Positions 10,383-19,512 of a stretch of 30,399 nt of DNA are shown one piece after another. The position numbers and the translations under genes are program-made. The first letter of the stretch is position 1; the number at the start of each line of letters is the position of its first letter. This DNA is from Phaeoceros laevis (taxonomy: Eukaryota; Anthocerotophyta; Anthocerotopsida; Notothyladales). The notes under the pieces were generated by a model. The model was given only the letters and a program-made list of their open reading frames with translations, was not told the origin of the DNA and did not search any database. The stretch spans positions 1-30,399 of the forward strand of contig JBNGIQ010007803.1 in NCBI GenBank assembly GCA_049999765.1. Reading direction: 5' to 3'.

Positions 10383-11736
10383 TCACGGACAAGCTGGTCC
10401 CTGTGTACATTCCGAAGCCCGATGTCCCCAATTCCCACAGTTATAGCATTCACCATTAAACTCACGCACCTGACCTAGTTCCATGGGCACCGCTTCATCG
10501 TTTGGTGTTCTAAATGCCCGTGCTCCGATGTTTGGCATGGTCCTCCCAGCTGCTTCAAAAAATAATGCATCCACCTTGCTGGCTATGGTCATGTCCTGTT
10601 GTAGAGTAGTACATTCTCTAAGTGTAACTTCCCGTCTTGCTTGCCTTCGCAATCCCCGGGTATACCTGTCCACCTTCTCTTCCTCTGTCATGCTGGGAAC
10701 TGCGAGCACAAGCGATAGAAATTCCTCAGAATACACAGCAACTGTTCCTCTCTGCAATAATTTTGCTAACTTATCTCGGGCCTCTATCCTACCCTGCATT
10801 GGAACGAATTGTTCTCGGATGCCAGCTGCAAATGTTTCCAGGTCTGTGTAAGGGGGTGCTTCCCCCTTCTGCACTTGCAATTTTCGTTGCAGCCACCATA
10901 GCAGAGCTGGACCCTTCAAGTACGCACTCGCAAAGCCCACATGCTGATCCTCAGCAACTTCTTGCAAATGTAAGTATTGACCGATTTGATACAGCCACTG
11001 CTCGACAACTAGGGCATCTCTCCTGCCTTCGTAACACTCAGGTTTAGGAATACGCATCCGTCCCCCTCCGCTGTGAGAGCTCTCTCCCACATAATGGCCT
11101 GATTGCACCTCGTGCATCGCCTGTGCCGCCCTTGCCGCATGGGTAGCTTGCGCCGATGCATGTGCTTCCTGTGCGGCCTGGGTGGCCTGGGCAGTGCGCG
11201 CCGCCTGCACCACTTGCTCAGCTCAGGCCGCCTGGGCCGCTTGCATGGCCTGGTCCGCCTCGGCTTGCCGCTGTTGGAGCGCTGCCTCCAGTTGTGCCAG
11301 CCTCTCTGCCTGCGCCCGTACCAGCTGCATTGCCGCTCCTGGCTCCAGCAGCTCGGGCGGCATCTCGCTGTGATCGCCCATCTCTAATGATTGCGTCCAC
11401 TTGTGCTCGGAATTGTTCGGTCCCGGGCCCAACCAGATACAGCACTTCTCCGAGATGGTGACACAACACTCTCCACGCCCCCTCCTCTACCAATGTCCAC
11501 TCCGCGGTTTCTGGTTCTCTCAATTTCGGTAGTAACACTTCCACGATTCCGATGATGCGAGGTAATGGCAGTCTCCTTCTATAGTACTTCACAAGGGCCA
11601 ATCCACTTATTAGCTCAGCATGCAAAGGCGGACATAGCTCAGAGATGATGCACCAAAGCCGAATATGCACTGCCCGATTACGAGGAAGGTCCACAATTGG
11701 TGGCAAGAGTGCCAGCAGTCGATCCATGTCACTCAT
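10383..11736 (-). pseudogene. Chromovirus gag with CCHC zinc knuckle
   Basis: The first ATG after the primer site is at 11736 (MSDMDRLLALLPP). Near 11370-11430 the reading frame changes, and the second frame contains an Ala/Gln-rich stretch (AERLAQLEAALQQRQAEAD) likely to form a coiled coil. A TGA at 11223-11225 interrupts it. The frame then continues through a retrotransposon gag domain (VEQWLYQIGQYLHLQ, FASAYLKGPALLWW, TFAAGIREQFVP) to a CX2CX4HX4C knuckle, CYNCGNWGHRASEC, that binds RNA. A TGA at 10383-10385 follows the knuckle. The protease lies in a different frame. A programmed shift is possible, but the other lesions make simple decay more likely. Confidence 0.9.
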
Positions 11737-11769
11737 CCACAGGATCTTGTCGCTTTCGATGCAACAGAG

Positions 11770-11781
11770 GCTCTGATACCA
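11770..11781 (-). other. Primer-binding site, initiator tRNA-Met
   Basis: On the minus strand TGGTATCAGAGC begins two bases inside the 5' LTR. This is the standard complement of the 3' end of plant initiator tRNA-Met, used to prime minus-strand DNA synthesis. It fixes the element orientation as right to left. Confidence 0.92.
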
Positions 11782-11783
11782 GT

Positions 11784-12047
11784 TGTAATGGAGCGTAAAA
11801 CCGGTACCTCACTAGGCACAATCTTCGTTATTTAAAGGCGACAACCTTAGCTTACAGGCCCGAAACGTGCATCACTGCATGCCGTTCTACACCCTTGCAT
11901 GTATTTACAAGCCGTTATTTCCGGCATTCGCATGCACAGGAATGCTGTTACGTACAAAAGACCGAGTAAGCTGTAGTAAAGTCTCGAACCCTCTTTTACT
12001 TTTAATTACTATCTTACTATCCAGTTTACCTCCTAGTTACCATAACA
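11784..12047 (-). repeat. 5' LTR of the chromovirus (right copy)
   Basis: 264 bp, TGTAATGGAGCG to ACCATAACA, the partner of 6556-6819. Being next to the primer-binding site it is the 5' LTR and would hold the promoter. The two copies differ at about 11 sites. I did not identify a certain TATA box or start site. Confidence 0.95.
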
Positions 12048-12052
12048 TGCAA
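12048..12052. repeat. Target-site duplication, right copy (TGCAA)
   Basis: The same TGCAA as at 6551-6555, directly after the right LTR. The match confirms that both LTRs belong to one insertion with no later recombination between elements. Confidence 0.9.
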
Positions 12053-12376
12053 CAAGTGATTCCGAGAGATAGGTTGGTCAAGAGTGGAAACGGGTTGAAG
12101 GTTGAACAAGGCCCGACTTCTACAAGCGTAAAGGACGTTGATGAGGCCGTTCAGTGGGGCCCACACGCTCTCTCTCCCTTCCATCGCGGCTACCGGCTGC
12201 GTTATCCTCGGGCCCTCGGGATAGTTGCCTCCAAGCTAAGAACTGAGGATGCGGAGAGCAGGCGATGACCGAACGTGTGTTACTGTAACAGTGGGCTGAT
12301 GCTGGCATGGGTAGTCAAGATTTTTTAGTCCCAGTAAGTACTAGTTTGGAAGGACAAAGAGAGAGAGAGACAGGGA

Positions 12377-12484
12377 GAGATTCTTGAACAGACATTCGTT
12401 CAGTAGGCTTGCGAGATTCTTGAACAGACATTCGTTCATTAGGCTTGTGAGATTCTTGAACAGACATTCGTTCATCAGGCTTGT
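12377..12484 (+). repeat. Three tandem 36-bp repeats
   Basis: Units at 12377-12412, 12413-12448 and 12449-12484 each start GAGATTCTTGAACAGACATT and differ at only two or three positions. Since 36 is divisible by three, the plus-strand frame over them repeats a 12-residue unit (RFLNRHSFIRLV). I see no other sign of coding. Confidence 0.92.
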
Positions 12485-12556
12485 GCTCCATACTGCTCAG
12501 GAGAGCAGTATGTTGAAGAATCTCCAGAGCACAAGCTTGCCTAATGAACGAATGTC
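12463..12556. repeat. Long imperfect foldback with inner hairpin
   Basis: The last tandem unit plus four bases (12463-12488) pairs with 12527-12556. The arms match over about 26 bp apart from one mismatch and a four-base bulge. Inside, CATACTGCTC (12489-12498) and GAGCAGTATG (12503-12512) form a perfect 10-bp stem with loop AGGA. A transcript would fold into a long stem-loop. It may be a small-RNA precursor, the scar of an inverted duplication, or part of a foldback element. Confidence 0.75.
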
Positions 12557-12856
12557 ACACGTACAAAACCTTGCTTTTCACCCTAACCTGGACAGCTGTA
12601 CAGGGATGTTGCCACATCAATGGATGGATCCTCCTATACCATTTTTCAGACCGGATAGATCCTGGAGAGATGAGGGGAAGTAGCCTGGAGAGCTGGTCTA
12701 ATTTTTGCAAGGAGCAGCAGCAGCAGCAAGCAACACCCTTTGTCTGTCTTGGCTGAACCTCCAGTCAATCATTGGAAAAGCTACGAGTCCATGTGCTGCT
12801 CAATTGTAAAGTGAACCACCTCAGGTGAGAGTCTGAAGGATTAGAAGCTTGCACAA

Positions 12857-12883
12857 CCAAAACAGCCAAAACAGCCAAAACAG
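12857..12883 (+). repeat. Three tandem copies of CCAAAACAG
   Basis: A 9-bp unit repeated exactly three times in the 3' flank of the dioxygenase gene. A simple minisatellite; no function is apparent. Confidence 0.85.
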
Positions 12884-13139
12884 GAGGAACTGCCCGGTGG
12901 GGACAGGCCCTGAGAACAAGCACGAGCAGGAGCACAGTGCTAGCTGGCATGCATATGGCCCCCAACACTTTTTATAATATTACATATGAGCTATATACAT
13001 GTGTTGAAACTTGAAACAAGCAAAGCACTTTTTACACACATCTGTTCAGGACTGCAATCTTGACCAACGTCCTGTAGGCACCAAATGGCTCTGGCAGAAA
13101 CACACTGCCGCTAGAATCGAAATGATCAGCCAGCGGCAT

Positions 13140-13145
13140 TTTATT
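13140..13145 (-). promoter_or_regulatory. Candidate polyadenylation signal of the dioxygenase
   Basis: AATAAA on the minus strand about 80 bases after the dioxygenase stop codon, inside a short T/A-rich stretch. Plant signals are loose, so this is only a likely near-upstream element. Confidence 0.4.
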
Positions 13146-13224
13146 TTACAACACTTCGAAGACATTCTTGAAACTTTAAGCCAGTCAGGACTCCACCTCA
13201 CTAACTTGTTTTTCAAGGAAGTCT

Positions 13225-14845
13225 TTAGAAGTTATGTGTTCCCAATGGCTTGCCGGCGAGGAACTCCTGTCCACCCACCAAAATGATGTCTCGGGCCTTG
13301 TCCAGATGCATGTCAGCATCGAACACCAAGTCCGTTTTGCTGCGCTGGGGAAGCGTGTGACCGTTGTAAGTTTCCACCAACCTGGCAGTGCGCTCTGCGC
13401 GCCTTCGGGGCCGGTACTTTGCGGGAGTAGCAGTGTGGGGATGAATGAGCTCCGCCGCTGGGGCCAGCACCCTGTCAGGCTGAGTTTCCACCGTGGTCAG
13501 AAACGACATCCTGGCGGTGGCCTCGGAGTTGCGAAGCACCCGGTGGAGGCCGCTGTGGTACTTGCCGTTGCTCACTGTCTGCTTGCAACAACAAAACACT
13601 TGAGCAACAAACACAGCCCAGACGTGGATCGGCGCACCATGCCATATATGAAAGAATCAAAGAGGCTCCTGGATTTCAATGGGTGAAAACGTAGTACCTC
13701 CCAGTCTTCCCCGATGTTGACAAGGGCAGCGTCACGGAAGACGGGCATGTTGTGCCACTGGCCGGCCTCGAAAAACTGCAGCCCTCTGGATGCGGCGCCG
13801 CCGCATCTGGCCACGTTGATGTTGAAAAAATTGGAGTCGTAGTGGGGAGTGAGGCCGGGAACGGGTTTCTCGTCCGAGTCCGGCCGCTGCGGAGTGCGGG
13901 TGAAGAGAGCAGTGACCACCGTGTCGCCGTAGCGGTCGGCGATGTAGGAAGCAGGCAGTCCCAGCCCCTCGGCCAGCAGGCCGTTGATGAAGTGCATCGA
14001 CTGGGCCACGCGCTCTTGGTACTTGAAGAACGTGTCCCTGCAGGCGCAGGGAAGGCGCAATGTTCATCGATCGATCAATTGATGAGATGCAGCTAGCGCT
14101 GGCCACAGTCTTTCAAGAGCAAGGGAGATCATGAATGTTTCCAAGGAACTACATACCTGAACTCTTGCGCGAGAGGGGACCACTGAAGCACAGGCTTCAA
14201 TGCCTCGGGGTGCGAAGTGAACCTAAACGTCTCCCTGAACGATGGCATGTGGTCGCCCTGAGCGCTGAACCTCCTCAAGTAGCCTTGTCTCCGATCCGTG
14301 GCCTCCGTCTCCCAAGCTGTGGCGGAAGCCACCTTAGCCTTCTCTTCCGCAGGCAGAGCGAAGAAGTCGGCGGTGGCAGCGCGTATCTGGTCCAGCAACT
14401 CCAACTCCACTCCGAAGTTGGTGATGTAGAAAACTCCCCTCTGGGCGCCGGCTCGGACAGCCTCCACCACCTCCGCCCTCCGCTCCTGGGAGAGCTCCAG
14501 GCCTCCCAGGTCGATCACGCCGTCCGCCAGCTCCTGTTCCCAGCGGGAATTCGAATGCGTGGCCGACGGCGCCGCAGTGGCAGTAGTAGTGAACCCAGTC
14601 GGCGTGGACGGGACCTGACGACGGACGTCCTTGGTGCCGGCAGTGGCGACATTGATGATGGGGAATCGCACCTCTCCCGACGCAGCTCGCACAGACACCA
14701 GAGGTGTTGATGTCCCGGTCTTTGCATTCGATGATGAGGGTCTGGTGAAGTGGTGTGATGCCGGCGATTTGCACTTGTCGTCGTGCAATGGTGACTCCTT
14801 CAGCAGTGGCGCCCAAGTGCTTTGAAGAGCCTGGTAGAGCGCCAT
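13225..14845 (-). CDS. 2-oxoglutarate/Fe(II)-dependent dioxygenase, three exons
   Basis: Exons lie at 14157-14845, 13698-14037 and 13225-13578, joined by two GT-AG introns of 119 bp each (donors GTATGT and GTACTA; acceptors CTGCAG and AAGCAG). The spliced frame gives 460 residues. Residues 1 to about 105 are Ser/Thr/Ala-rich and unlike the family, perhaps a plastid transit peptide. The N-terminal dioxygenase fold starts near VIDLGGLELSQERR. The jelly-roll core shows the iron ligands His295 and Asp297 (GLTPHYD) and His355 (GLHRVL), and the 2-oxoglutarate-binding Arg366-x-Ser368 (ARMSF). This is the plant DOXC-type fold shared by gibberellin oxidases, ACC oxidase and flavonoid enzymes. I cannot assign a substrate. 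All catalytic residues are present and no lesion is visible, so it is probably functional. The exon 1 frame runs past the donor only nine codons before a stop. Confidence 0.92.
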
Positions 14846-15879
14846 ACTGTAGCTAGTGTCTTCCGCGATCGGGCTCTAGCTCCACCTCGTTGTCAAGAAA
14901 TCTACAAGTTTGTGAACCCAGTGACTACCATGAGCTACGCTGCAAATTTAAATTGGTCCCAGGCATCTTCACATTTTGTACTGTAGTCTGGACGATTCGG
15001 GAATTCGAAAGCCCCAGGTCCGTTTTTCTAAACACACCAGGAGCCATGGCAGAGCTATCTAGACCCGGGCGGGGTCGACCGGTCGACGAGAGAGTAGCAT
15101 CTCGTTTCACAGAGGAGGTTCATCTGAGAGTCCATGGCCTTTCCTAAAAATGGTCCAGATGCGGACTAAAATTGGTGGCGACAGCTTTAGAATTACAGCA
15201 GGTGGCAGCGCTCACTGATGAAGCCATCTCCAAATTTAGAATATCATCCGCGGCATTGGGCCGTCAGGGATCTCAGGCGACCGTTTTTTTTCGCGGTTGG
15301 CATCCGCGATGAACATACTCTTAAAATACTCAGAATAATCTTAAAATGGGTAGCCGTAAAACATGGCGACCCATCCGCAACCATCCCCCACCATCCGCGA
15401 CCATCCCCCACCATCCGCGACCACTTGTGAACACCGCTTGATATGTCGACCATGTACTGTACAAACAAGACTCGCACCAAGATGCTGAATATCTAATAGC
15501 ATCTGGACGAGAACTTAAAAATCTGGGAGATAAGTCTTGTAAATTTGCTAGCATGCATGGAAATGGGTTTGAACAAGGTTAGCCACCACAGGTTAGATAC
15601 ATAAAATTACTGAGTCACGGTTGACTCCAAGTCTCCAAGGACCGGTCAAGATTACGAGTGTGAAATTGATCAGCAACCAAGCAGGAGTTGTCGTGTGCCC
15701 AACACAATAGATCTCTGGACTGCCTGAAGAATATGCTGTCAGCCAGAGAGATTTTTGGTCCTCTTTAAAATTCCCGAATACATGGGACTGTTGGATCGAT
15801 TTGGGACATCTGGGGGAGCAGGAGATGACCGAATGACACCAGCAAGTTGCTTCCAGGTGATAGTTACGGTGGGCTCATG
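14846..15879. other. 5' flank of the dioxygenase; no supported gene
   Basis: About 1 kb upstream of the dioxygenase start. Only short frames are present. I find no convincing TATA box. A 20-bp tandem repeat at 15371-15427 is listed separately. Confidence 0.45.
15371..15427 (+). repeat. 20-bp tandem repeat, about 2.7 copies
   Basis: Units at 15371-15390 and 15391-15410 (CCATCCGCGACCATCCCCCA, one difference), then a partial copy. It lies about 530 bp upstream of the dioxygenase start codon. Confidence 0.85.
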
Positions 15880-16487
15880 CTAGCATGGGACAATTTTTTG
15901 CAGTCCCAGTTTGGAATGACAAAGGCTCACTTGCTTCTTAGATTTCCAGAACTCGTAGTCATCAACGGCAGTGGAGCAAGGTAATCGGGAATTCATGCTA
16001 CCTTGAAAGTGGCTGTTGGACAGACCCAAAATCTGGAGAGAGGTTAAGGACCCCACCGTGACGCTGCTGGGAAGGCCACCTNNNNNNNNNNNNNNNNNNN
16101 NNNNNNNNNNNNNNNNNNNNNNNNNNNNNNNNNNNNNNNNNNNNNNNNNNNNNNNNNNNNNNNNNNNNNNNNNNNNNNNNNGGAGAGAGGTTAAGGACCC
16201 CACCGTGACGCTGCTGGGAAGGCCACCTGAGACCTGCCCGGAAGCAAACGAGAGCAGGGTGAGGGCGTATAGTGATCAATCAGTTTCAGTAGATGGCAGC
16301 CAGCAGTGCCACAACTGCTCAGGACTCCGTTGATGTCTTCGAATTCCTCCACCAGCTTCAGGACAGCTCTCCAGCCCATCTTTTGCCCCACACAAAACCC
16401 AGAAGACTCAAAACTCAGTGAACCATGCCACAAGGTTACAACAAGCCATAACAAACTCGTGAAAGGACAAAGAGAAACGCATGGCAA
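15880..16487 (-). pseudogene. Leucine-rich-repeat protein fragment, N-terminal region
   Basis: On the minus strand a hydrophobic start (SLLWLVVTLWHGSLSF) is followed by a segment like the plant LRR N-terminal cap (LVEEFEDINGVLSSCGTAGC). In a different frame a plant-type extracellular LRR follows (GGLPSSVTVGSLTSL, then QILGLSNSHFQGS), after which the pattern ends and a stop is reached near 15882. The frame change between cap and repeat and the presence of one or two repeats only suggest a truncated pseudogene of an LRR receptor-like protein. The 100-N gap falls inside the repeat, and its two flanks are identical for 47 bp, so the apparent duplication of the GGLPSSVTVGSLTSL unit may be an assembly artefact. 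Family assignment rests on short motifs. Confidence 0.55.
16082..16181. other. Assembly gap, 100 N, with identical flanks
   Basis: Exactly 100 N. The 47 bases before it (16035-16081) are identical to the 47 bases after it (16182-16228). That is a suffix-prefix overlap of two contigs, so the gap may not exist in the genome. Confidence 0.95.
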
Positions 16488-16684
16488 CCAGGCACGGCCG
16501 ACCCAAAACTGTGATGAAACACTCCGAAGAGGGAGCGCAAACCTTCGCGCCTTCCGGTCCTTTGAAGGAGGAAAGTTTGGGAGGAATGCTGTCCACTATC
16601 GTGCACTGGACTTCACTGCTGAAAAACCCTGCAATTGCTCCACATAGAATTGCGCACTACCAACGAGAGGCAACATAAGCGGTT

Positions 16685-17010
16685 TTGGATGCCAACAGAT
16701 GGGAGGCAGGCCCACATCCTGGAAGCTGTCCAGAGCTGGAGGGGAGTTCGAATGTGCCACCGAGGAAAAGGATTTACAGAAGCCGCACATTCGTGCCGAG
16801 CAGTTGCTTAGCAGCCGAGCTAGGAATACCGGACAATAGCAGTGCAGTAGAGCGGCAAGAGTTGTTGTGGAGGCAGTATTTCTTGGACCCCACATTGTGG
16901 TGGGACTGCAGTCCTGATGAACAAGAAGAGCGCCCGTTCTCCCAACTTCAGGCACAAGGAGTCCAAGGATCCCCTATGGCTGGACAGCGTTTACAAGCCT
17001 GAGTGGCCAT
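16685..17010 (+). pseudogene. OSB-like organellar ssDNA-binding protein fragment
   Basis: The plus frame includes ELLWRQYFLDPTLWWD, then after a one-base frame change near 16912-16918 continues with NKKSARSPNFRHKESKDPLW, ending near PEWPWV. Together these match the PDF-type motif of plant OSB proteins: Trp-rich start, WWD, a basic segment, (S/P)-(P/D/N)-F-x-HK, LWL and a final P-x-W. OSB proteins bind single-stranded DNA in mitochondria or plastids and restrain illegitimate recombination. The SSB-like domain that should precede the motif is not visible. The frame change and missing domain point to a pseudogene fragment. Further coding-like pieces in shifting frames run to a TAA at 17418-17420, for example GRAEKIALRLVS. 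The assignment is from memory of the motif and needs a profile search. Confidence 0.5.
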
Positions 17011-17420
17011 GGGTGGATGCGCCTGCAGCTGACTGTGTTGGGAGAGGCGGACTGGACGGTCTGCTCAGCTTACATCCAACCCCTTGTTGCACCGCAATGC
17101 TGGCGCTCCGACGGCGCCAGAGTGCACAACTGCTCAGGCGGTGAAGGAACTGTGTGCGAATGGACAGTTAATCGAGCAGTTGACGCCAGCGCTTCAAGTG
17201 ACTCCTGTACAGAGAAACAAGCAGGTGCATACATTTGTTGTGGGGGATGAAAGGATTGACATCTCAAGCAAGGTTCGGAGCACTCCTGAACGTTTGAAGG
17301 AGTCCTGAAGGGAACCATTTACCACACACCAAGCTGGTGTTGAAGCCAGGGTCTGAGAAGGAGGAGGAGGATGAACTGAATGGGCGTGCTGAGAAGATAG
17401 CTTTGCGTTTGGTCTCCTAA

Positions 17421-19202
17421 GTTCACACCGCAATGCCACACCTGTACGCCGTTGTAGACTTCAGAGGTCTGAAGCTTCTAGCAGGACCAGCTTTACCACT
17501 GTTACCTTGTCATGATCGCGTAGGTATTGCGGACACATATCTACCACATATATAGATACCTAGCTTCCTGGAAAGGAAACCCTGCATGCATGCGGCAGCC
17601 AAAGTGGAGCCTACCCTGTTGGGACCAAAGTTTTGCCACATATGGATGCATGCTCATGCGACTGTCAGGGAGATGCAGTCTGGAATCAATGATAAGACGC
17701 AGTACTCTAGCAGTGGCAGATTTGGTGACCTCGCCTGTAATAACTTCAGAAATGACTGGTGTGTTGTAAAAGAATGGCACTACATATGGTTGTTGGGATG
17801 CATCTGAGAATAGCATATCGTCGTTGTTTCACTTCAATGCGTGGATTTGACAATGTCATCTTTGGTAGCTGGTGGTAACTTACTAGCTTGAGCCTTCTGA
17901 ATATGCCCAGGCCTCGGCTGCTTCTACAAAAAAGTGCACATGTTTGCCCTCATTCCTGAATCATCTGTGAACAGAGCTACTTTGTCCAGAGGCAGAAAAT
18001 GCTTGCCAGTTAGATGCTAGCAGCAAACATTCGAAGTGCCAGATGAGGAGGACATACTTTAGAGATGCTGGACATACGTTTTCCACGGGTTAAGATTGTG
18101 TTTCAAGATGAACCTTGAAGGAAACCAGAGAAACAGTCCACAGAGGGAGAAACGACAGTTCCACGTTTCCTTTCGCTTGGGAGCAACTACAAAATGTCCA
18201 AACCTGTCAAAGAACGTTACATTTGTCGAAGCTGTTGGGTGGATCGAAGCTGTGCCGCGCAACTGAGGAGAAGAAACCAAAGATTCTGAGAAGTAAACGT
18301 ACCCTACTCATGTACTCGGGGTCTGTCGACCATGGCCATGCTGTCTCCAGTCATCTCTCACTCATCACTGGATGCGCACGGCTACGGTGCAGATGGATCC
18401 TGCCAACAAAGATGGCAACATTCACAACAAGAAGACAAAAGCACGGTTTTGCAAGAGTTAGTCCCTCATAAGGGAACAAACACCTCCTTCATTTCCTCCA
18501 GGGCTCCCTTGGGGAAGTAGGAAACAGTAGTGCAGCCGGGCTCGATTGACGGGCGCAGACAGGGCAGAGGATGGGTAGTTACGGGAGAGCGGAGCAAGAC
18601 TCCTCCTGTCAAAGCTGCTGTCACAGGAAGATACTACGCAGCAAAGTAGGCGTGGGAGGACGAGGCAAAGTAGGCGTCAAATTTCAAAACCTGGTGTCGC
18701 TTAGGCGCAAATATGTTTGACCAGGTATCCCGGACAAGTTCAATTGATTGCCTCTGCTCTGCTCTGTACACCGAAATCCAAGGATTTGTACGACACTCCT
18801 TCAAGGCTCTTATCTGAATGCTTTTGTTTATGACTAAGAGTTCTGAAAATCTTGCTCTAGGTACCAGATCTACCAAATAGTGTGCCAACGTACAGCTAAA
18901 GTTCTCCCTCCAGCATTATCATCCCTCTTGTAAGAGGCTTGTTATAGACCTGTGCTGGTCAGAGTGAACTTGGAAGTGAAGTTCAAGTGTTGATAGTAGT
19001 TCCATGACACTTAGTGGCAGGCTGGTCCTTGTATCTGTCAAATGAGCGAATTAACCAAGTGGCATATGGAAGTCCTCGCAATTTTTTCTGGTAACACGAG
19101 GGGAAAACACAACCCCATATACTCAACTAGTATGGTATGCCCCAGGGCTCGGGCGACATATTTGACATTTGACAAGCTATCGCAAGCCTACGGCCGGGCT
19201 CA
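17421..19202. other. No recognisable gene
   Basis: About 1.8 kb of short frames on both strands with no motif I can place. Composition is near the window average. It may hold older gene relics that cannot be recognised by eye. Confidence 0.4.
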
Positions 19203-19299
19203 CCCGGGGGAGTGGGCTGCGGAATTGCGTTTTGGTGGAAATGGGATCGTGAGCCCGGGGGAGTGGGCTGCGGAATTGCGTTTTGGTGGAAATGGGATC
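19203..19299 (+). repeat. 51-bp direct repeat
   Basis: A 46-bp segment starting CCCGGGGGAGTGGGCTGCGG occurs identically at 19203-19248 and 19254-19299, an offset of 51 bp. As 51 is divisible by three, the open plus frame here repeats PGEWAAELRFGGNGI. The perfect identity suggests a recent duplication. Confidence 0.92.
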
Positions 19300-19512
19300 C
19301 TGCACGAGATGACTGGGCTCTTGTGATATACACTAGGAAGTGAGCATGGCGGGGTTGGAGCTCATGTGCGACAAGCTGTGGACCAGGCACTGTCCTGGTC
19401 TTGTCAAGGCTCCGCCAATTTGTGCCACCCTGGGCCTCTCTTCTGTAAAGCTGTTTGCCACAACAAGGGGGTCTGAGCGGGTGCAGAAATGTGGGCACGT
19501 TGTACAGAATAG

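Larger units (their letters stand above)
6556..12047 (-). mobile_element. Ty3/gypsy chromovirus, complete in structure, inactive
   Basis: A 5,492-bp LTR retrotransposon reading right to left. It has two 264-bp LTRs that begin TG and end CA, a 5-bp target duplication, and a primer site complementary to initiator tRNA-Met just inside the right (5') LTR. Then follow gag with a CCHC knuckle, protease, reverse transcriptase, RNase H, integrase with a GPY/F-type module, and remains of a chromodomain. Integrase after RT/RNase H defines Ty3/gypsy, and the chromodomain places it in the chromovirus branch. The LTRs differ at about 11 of 264 positions, mostly transitions, so the insertion is not recent. 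Several in-frame stops and frame changes, plus loss of the third integrase catalytic residue, mean it cannot act on its own. Confidence 0.95.
12053..13224. other. Intergenic, repeat-bearing; no supported gene
   Basis: About 1.2 kb downstream of the dioxygenase gene. The first 216 bases continue the open frame cut by the retroelement. Positions 12254-12350 resemble 15817-15915, next to the LRR relic. A GA-rich microsatellite (about 12356-12380), the 36-bp repeats and foldback, a CAG run (about 12715-12735) and three copies of CCAAAACAG (12857-12883) follow. No coding region is convincing. Confidence 0.5.

Noticed and set aside
10263-10390. Programmed frameshift between gag and pol
   Set aside because: No slippery site or structure is evident, and gag itself has another frame change and a stop, so decay is enough.
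6840-11736. U-to-C RNA editing repairing the stops in the element
   Set aside because: Such editing is known from plant organelles, not from nuclear retroelements. Frame shifts and a lost catalytic residue would remain anyway.
12384-12683. Protein with 12-residue repeats (RFLNRHSFIRLV)
   Set aside because: The frame exists only because the DNA unit is 36 bp. It runs straight through the foldback and has no other coding sign.
14135-14710. 191-codon plus-strand open frame
   Set aside because: It is antisense to dioxygenase exon 1, which has full catalytic motifs downstream and proper splice sites.
17870-17960. Copia-type RNase H trace (a SEYA-like word)
   Set aside because: One short word in a frame full of stops, with no DNQSA or TKH motif nearby.
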